DNA of 64,000 bases from Xenopus tropicalis. Taxonomy: Eukaryota; Chordata; Amphibia; Anura; Pipidae. Location: contig NC_030679.2 in the NCBI RefSeq assembly GCF_000004195.4, positions 37,003,712 to 37,067,711 of the forward strand. The letters run 5' to 3'. The translations under genes and the position numbers were made by a program. The notes beneath the pieces were generated by a model, which ran no database searches, was not told where the DNA came from, and worked only from the letters and a program-made list of their open reading frames with translations. Positions within the stretch are counted from its first letter, which is position 1; the number at the start of each line of letters is the position of its first letter. This document shows positions 59,990 to 64,000 of this stretch, in pieces.

Positions 59990-62660
59990 TGTCCTTTAGC
60001 TACTGTAAACATCAGAGAGAGAAGTAATAATCCCTGCTGCATGCTGGCTAATGTGCAAAGCTTGTCGGTGAATTAGGGGAGCTGCAGGCTATTGCATGTA
60101 TTGAAAATTATGATTTAATTGGTATCACTGAGACCTGGTGGGATGAAAAATGCGACTGGGCTGTGAATTTAAATGGGTATACACTTTTTAGGAGGGACGG
60201 AGAGATTAAAAAGGGTGGAGGGGTTTGTCTTTATGTAAAGTCAGATTTAAAGCCATGTAATAAGACATTACCAATGAAAACATTGAATCTCTTTGGGTAG
60301 AAATTTCAGTAGGGCTGAAGGTCACAAAGAAAATGATCATTGGTGTATGCTATAAACCACCCCGTATAGATGAGGGGGATGAGTCCCAGCTACTTTTGCA
60401 AATGGAGGAGGCTTCAAAATTGGGTCAAGTTGTTATTATGGGGGACTTTAATTATCCGGACATTGACTGGAGTAATGGGGTGGCTAAGTCAGAAAAAGCT
60501 AGTAGGTTTGTAAATATGCTAAGTGACAACTTTTTATTTCAGGTGGTTCAAGAACCTACTAGGAATGACTCTATTTTGGACCTGGTGATATCTAATAATA
60601 ATGAACTTATCTCTAACATTTGTGTGGGTGAGCATTTGGGGAACAGTGATCACAACATGGTCTCCTTTGAGATAATGCTGCAGAGACAGCTCTATAAGGG
60701 AGTAACTAAAACGCTCAATTTTAGACGTGCAGACTTTGCCAGTATAAGGGCATCTCTGCAATGTGTCAACTGGGAAAGGCTTTTCATGGGGTTAAACACA
60801 GAAGGAAAATGGAACATCTTTAAAACATTGCTTTGTAGGTATACACAACAGTATATCCCCCTTGTAAGCAAGGAGAGGCATCGCAAAGCAAAACCTTTAT
60901 GGCTGAATAAAAGAGTTAGTGTCGAGGTTGGTAAGAAAAAACGTGCTTTTAAAGCATGCAAGTTAGCTGGGACAGTGGAAACTTTCATCAGGTACAAGGA
61001 AGCAAATAAAGCATGCAAAAAAGCTATCAGGCAAGCTAAAATAGAGATGGAAAGGGATATTGCAGCTAGGAGTAAAAGGAATCCAAAATTATTTTTTAAT
61101 TATGTGAATAGTAAAAAAATGACGCAAGAAGGGGTGGGAACTTTATTATCACGGGGGGGTACGTTGGTTGATGAGAACGGGGAAAAAGCAGAAATTTTGA
61201 ACTCTTATTTTTCATCTGTCTATACATCTGAGGAGCCAGATAATGAAGGCTTCCCTTGTAATATGCCCAGTTCTAGTAATTTAGCTACTGACGCATGGGT
61301 CACTCGGGAGGAAATTCAAAAGAGACTTGAACATGTAAAGGTAAACAAAGGTCCAGGACCAGATGGGATTCATCCCAGGGTATTAAATGAGCTGAGCGCT
61401 GTGATTGCCAAACCTCTTCACATAATTTTTCAGGATTCGTTGAGGTTTGGCATGGTGCCGAGAGACTGGCGGATTGCTAATGTGGTGCCGTTATTTAAAA
61501 AGGGATCTCGTTCTCAGCCTGAAAACTATAGGCCTGTTAGTCTGACATCAGTAGTAGGAAAGCTTTTGGAAGGGGTAATAAGGGATAGGATAGTTGAATA
61601 CATTGCAGTTCACAATACTATTAGTTTGTGCCAGCATGGTTTTATGCGTAACAGATCTTGCCAGACTAATTTAGTTGCCTTTTATGAGGAGGTGAGCAGG
61701 AACCTTGATGCTGGAATGGCAGTTGATGTCATCTACTTAGATTTTGCTAAAGCGTTTGATACAGTACCTCACAGAAGGTTAATGATCAAATTAAGGAATA
61801 TTGGCCTAGAACATAATATTTGTAATTGGATAGAGAACTGGCTGAAGGATAGAGTACAAAGAGTGGTGGTAAATGGAACATTTTCTAATTGGGCCAGTGT
61901 GGTTAGTGGAGTACCGCAGGGGTCAGTCCTTGGTCCTTTGCTTTTTAACATGTTTATTAATGACCTGGAGGTGGGCATAGAGAGTACTGTTTCTATTTTT
62001 GCTGATGACACTAAATTGTGCAAAACTATAAGTTCCATGCAGGATGCTGCCGCTTTGCAGAGCAATTTGACAAAATTGGAAAACTGGGCAGCAAACTGGA
62101 AAATGAGGTTCAATGTTGATAAGTGCAAAGTTATGCATTTTGGTAGAAATAATATAAACGCAAACTATCTACTGAATGGGAGTGTGTTGGGGGTTTCCTT
62201 AATGGAGAAGGATCTAGGGGTTTTTGTAGATAACAAGTTGTCTAATGCCAGGCAGTGTCATTCTGTGGCTACTAAAGCAAATAAAGTGCTGTCTTGTATA
62301 AAAAAGGGCATTGACTCAAGGGATGAGAACATAATTTTGCCCCTTTATAGGTCCCTGGTAAGGCCTCACCTTGAGTATGCAGTGCAGTTTTGGGCTCCAG
62401 TCCTTAAGAAGGATATTAATGAGCTGGAGAGAGTGCAGAGACTGCAACTAAACTGGTTAAGGGGATGGAAGATTTAAGCTATGAAGTTAGACTGTCGAGG
62501 TTGGGGTTGTTTTCTCTGGAAGGTGGTTTTTCACGGTGAGGGCAGTGAGGTTGGGGAATAACCTTCCTAGTGATGTTGTGATAGCAGACTCTGTTAATGC
62601 CTTTAAGAGGGGCCTGGATGAGTTCTTGAACAAGCAGAATATCCAAGGCTATTGTGATAC
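59990..62660 (+). pseudogene. LINE ORF2, endonuclease and reverse transcriptase (frameshifted)
   Basis: The open core is 60333-62477 (714 residues from its first ATG). Upstream frames give MLANVQSL, then LGELQAIACIENYDLIGITE and TWWDE of the AP endonuclease, with breaks near 60065 and 60285. The core continues with MGDFNYPDIDW and GNSDHNMVSFEI (endonuclease), then reverse transcriptase motifs NYRPVSLTSVVGKLLE, DFAKAFDTVPH, SGVPQGSVLGPLLFN and IFADDTKLC. Near 62440-62530 further breaks precede the C-terminus (LGNNLPSDVVIADSVNAFKR). The polymerase domain itself is uninterrupted. Confidence 0.85.
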
Positions 62661-62820
62661 TAATATCTACAGTTAGTATTACTGGTAGTATATATATAGT
62701 TTATGTATGTGAGTGTATAGATAGGTAAGTATAGGTTGTGTGCTGGGTTTACTCGGATGGGTTGAACTTGATGGACAATGGTCTTTTTTCAACCCTATGT
62801 AACTATGTAACTATGTAACA

Positions 62821-64000
62821 GTTTAGAAAAGAAAATCTAGGCCTTACCCTGAGCTCTTTGAAATACAGTAAGTCCTGTGAGTGCCGTCATTTTCTACATT
62901 TATATCAAATTAACTTTTTCTTGGAAACAAATATCTTATTTCATATAAGAAAGGTTTTCATTTTGCAGTCCTGTAAAGGCATTTGATCCCTGTTTATTCT
63001 TTGTATTGTAAAGAATGTTTTTTCCATTTATTGGATAATGCAGTGGCTACAAAAGATTTAGAATCTCATTGCAATAAACCCTACCAACATAGCAAAAGAG
63101 ATGGTGGTCTTTACAAGTCCATGAAGTATACTTACATGTTACATTGAGGTTAATGATGATGAAGGAGGATATCCTACATACCCATTTGTATTACCTATTG
63201 ATTAATTTAAAAAAATGTGGATGTACAAAGCATAGACATCAGAACTATGCCTTTTAAAGGGTTTGGTTGGGCTTATATAGAAAAGGTGCATAAACTCTAT
63301 CTGAACTTCTATAAATAAATAAAAATGCATGTATTTACACACACATACCTGATTCCACACATCAAAAGAAAACCATGATACTTGTACAAACCATTTCTCC
63401 ACCCACTTTTAGCTAACAATGTAATACAACCCCTCCCTCACATGGTTCTATTGTGACGTAATGGATTCTGGGACTTGAAGTCTCTCTGTTTTCCAGAGAA
63501 TCTGTGCACCAACCCTTATGAAAAGCAGCAGACTGAGAGTATTTGGGTATAAAGTATCCAATAAACATAAGGCTTCCTTGATTTGGTTGAAACAATCCCT
63601 GAGGAGACCTAATAAGGGATACCATTTGATATTAATGAACGTTTATGCTTTGGTGTTGTGTGCCTTTTAATTGCAATACATTCATTGAGCGCCATCTTGT
63701 GGCAAACTCAAATCTAACACTGTTATGGAATTTGGTGGGCAGATTTTCATGGGTTGAACTGGGAAATCTATTCAGTGATTTTTCCAGTTTTCCCTGTCAT
63801 GTTATGTTATCGAATTGATACATTAATCAAATGCCGATACAGGCGTTCAGTTTTCAGAATGTGGTCAGCTTTGAGTAGAAGAACACCATTCTGCTCTGTG
63901 GGCTGGTAGTGCCCAGCTGTCAGTTCACCTGTCCAGATCCTTGCTCCTTGGCACAAATGGCATGAGATTCAGACAATTATATGTTCAATCCAAAAGTATT
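62821..64000. other. Right-edge spacer
   Basis: No coding exon that I can support. Several isolated donor-like sites on the minus strand (near 62842, 63133, 63349 and 63932) have no convincing protein. A CTCF-like motif is listed separately. Confidence 0.4.
63687..63704 (-). promoter_or_regulatory. CTCF-like motif, reverse orientation
   Basis: The minus strand reads TGCCACAAGATGGCGCTC, a close match to the CTCF core (CCACNAGATGGCGC). It faces left, convergent with the motif at 24098-24115. Confidence 0.6.

Larger units (their letters stand above)
57300..62820 (+). mobile_element. CR1-type non-LTR retrotransposon (nearly full length)
   Basis: The certain part runs from ORF1 (58835) to the 3' tail. 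ORF1 has a Cys-rich N-terminus and a GDSI esterase domain; ORF2 has an endonuclease and a reverse transcriptase. The 3' end reads GGGTTGAACTTGATGG, then TCTTTTTTCAACCC, then a short repeat (CTATGTAA)n at 62794-62819, the CR1 pattern. Upstream, a TATAAATA (57346-57353) and a 39-bp tandem array may be its 5' UTR (inference). A MITE at 58389-58814 splits the array from ORF1. Multiple frame breaks show it is inactive. Confidence 0.8.

Noticed and set aside
62835..62900. 27-nt mini-exon on the minus strand (DLLYFKELR) between CACAG and GTAAGG
   Set aside because: Too short to assign to any family and without a supporting neighbour exon.
63202..63402. Minus-strand frame with WVEKWFVQVSWFSFDVWNQ before a GTATGT donor
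   Set aside because: Considered as an upstream E-Syt exon. The resemblance to the conserved DEWF segment is only a few residues, and no acceptor fits.
63932..64000. Minus-strand LNLMPFVPRSKDLDR before a GTGAAC donor at the window edge
   Set aside because: It slightly resembles an E-Syt linker segment, but a stop lies just upstream in frame with no acceptor between. It cannot be judged without the next bases.
54245..64000. KIF3A, the usual mammalian neighbour downstream of IL4
   Set aside because: No kinesin motor, coiled-coil or tail exon recognised on either strand in the window.

Overview
The window is vertebrate nuclear DNA with large introns and AT-rich spacers. The repeats point to a frog of the genus Xenopus: TTAA-flanked MITEs with TTAAAGG ends, a TA-flanked family ending in CAGGTATGGGACC, a CR1-type LINE and a piggyBac-like element. 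The sequence does not tell me which Xenopus species. The layout matches the conserved type-2 cytokine neighbourhood (RAD50 followed by IL4/IL13), with both genes on the + strand.

Positions 1-40.5 kb hold a complete RAD50 gene. A GC-rich promoter and probable noncoding first exon (about 300-430) is followed by 25 coding exons from 2727 to 40451. They join in frame into 1312 residues, the same length as human RAD50, with Walker A, Q-loop, CPVC zinc hook, signature and Walker B at matching positions. Large introns carry the mobile elements: a 3.3 kb piggyBac-like element with 390-bp internal tandem repeats in intron 10, and a three-layer nested insertion in intron 12 that includes an hAT element with a perfect 8-bp target duplication.

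Positions 40.5-49.7 kb are spacer made largely of MITE copies. At 49.8-54.4 kb is a compact four-exon cytokine gene. It has a TATA box, a signal peptide, exons of 126, 42, 108 and 108 nt with phase-0 introns, four cysteines and an AU-rich 3' UTR. By position, exon layout and residue pattern it is an IL-4/IL-13 family gene of 127 residues. I see no second such gene.

Positions 54.5-64 kb contain a Tc1-like fragment, broken C2-domain exons on the minus strand (an extended-synaptotagmin-like relic), a 39-bp minisatellite with higher-order structure, a T2-type MITE, and a nearly full-length CR1-type LINE. The LINE encodes an esterase-domain ORF1 and an endonuclease/reverse transcriptase ORF2, both damaged. 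A convergent pair of strong CTCF-like motifs (24.1 kb forward, 63.7 kb reverse) brackets the 3' half of RAD50 and the cytokine gene.
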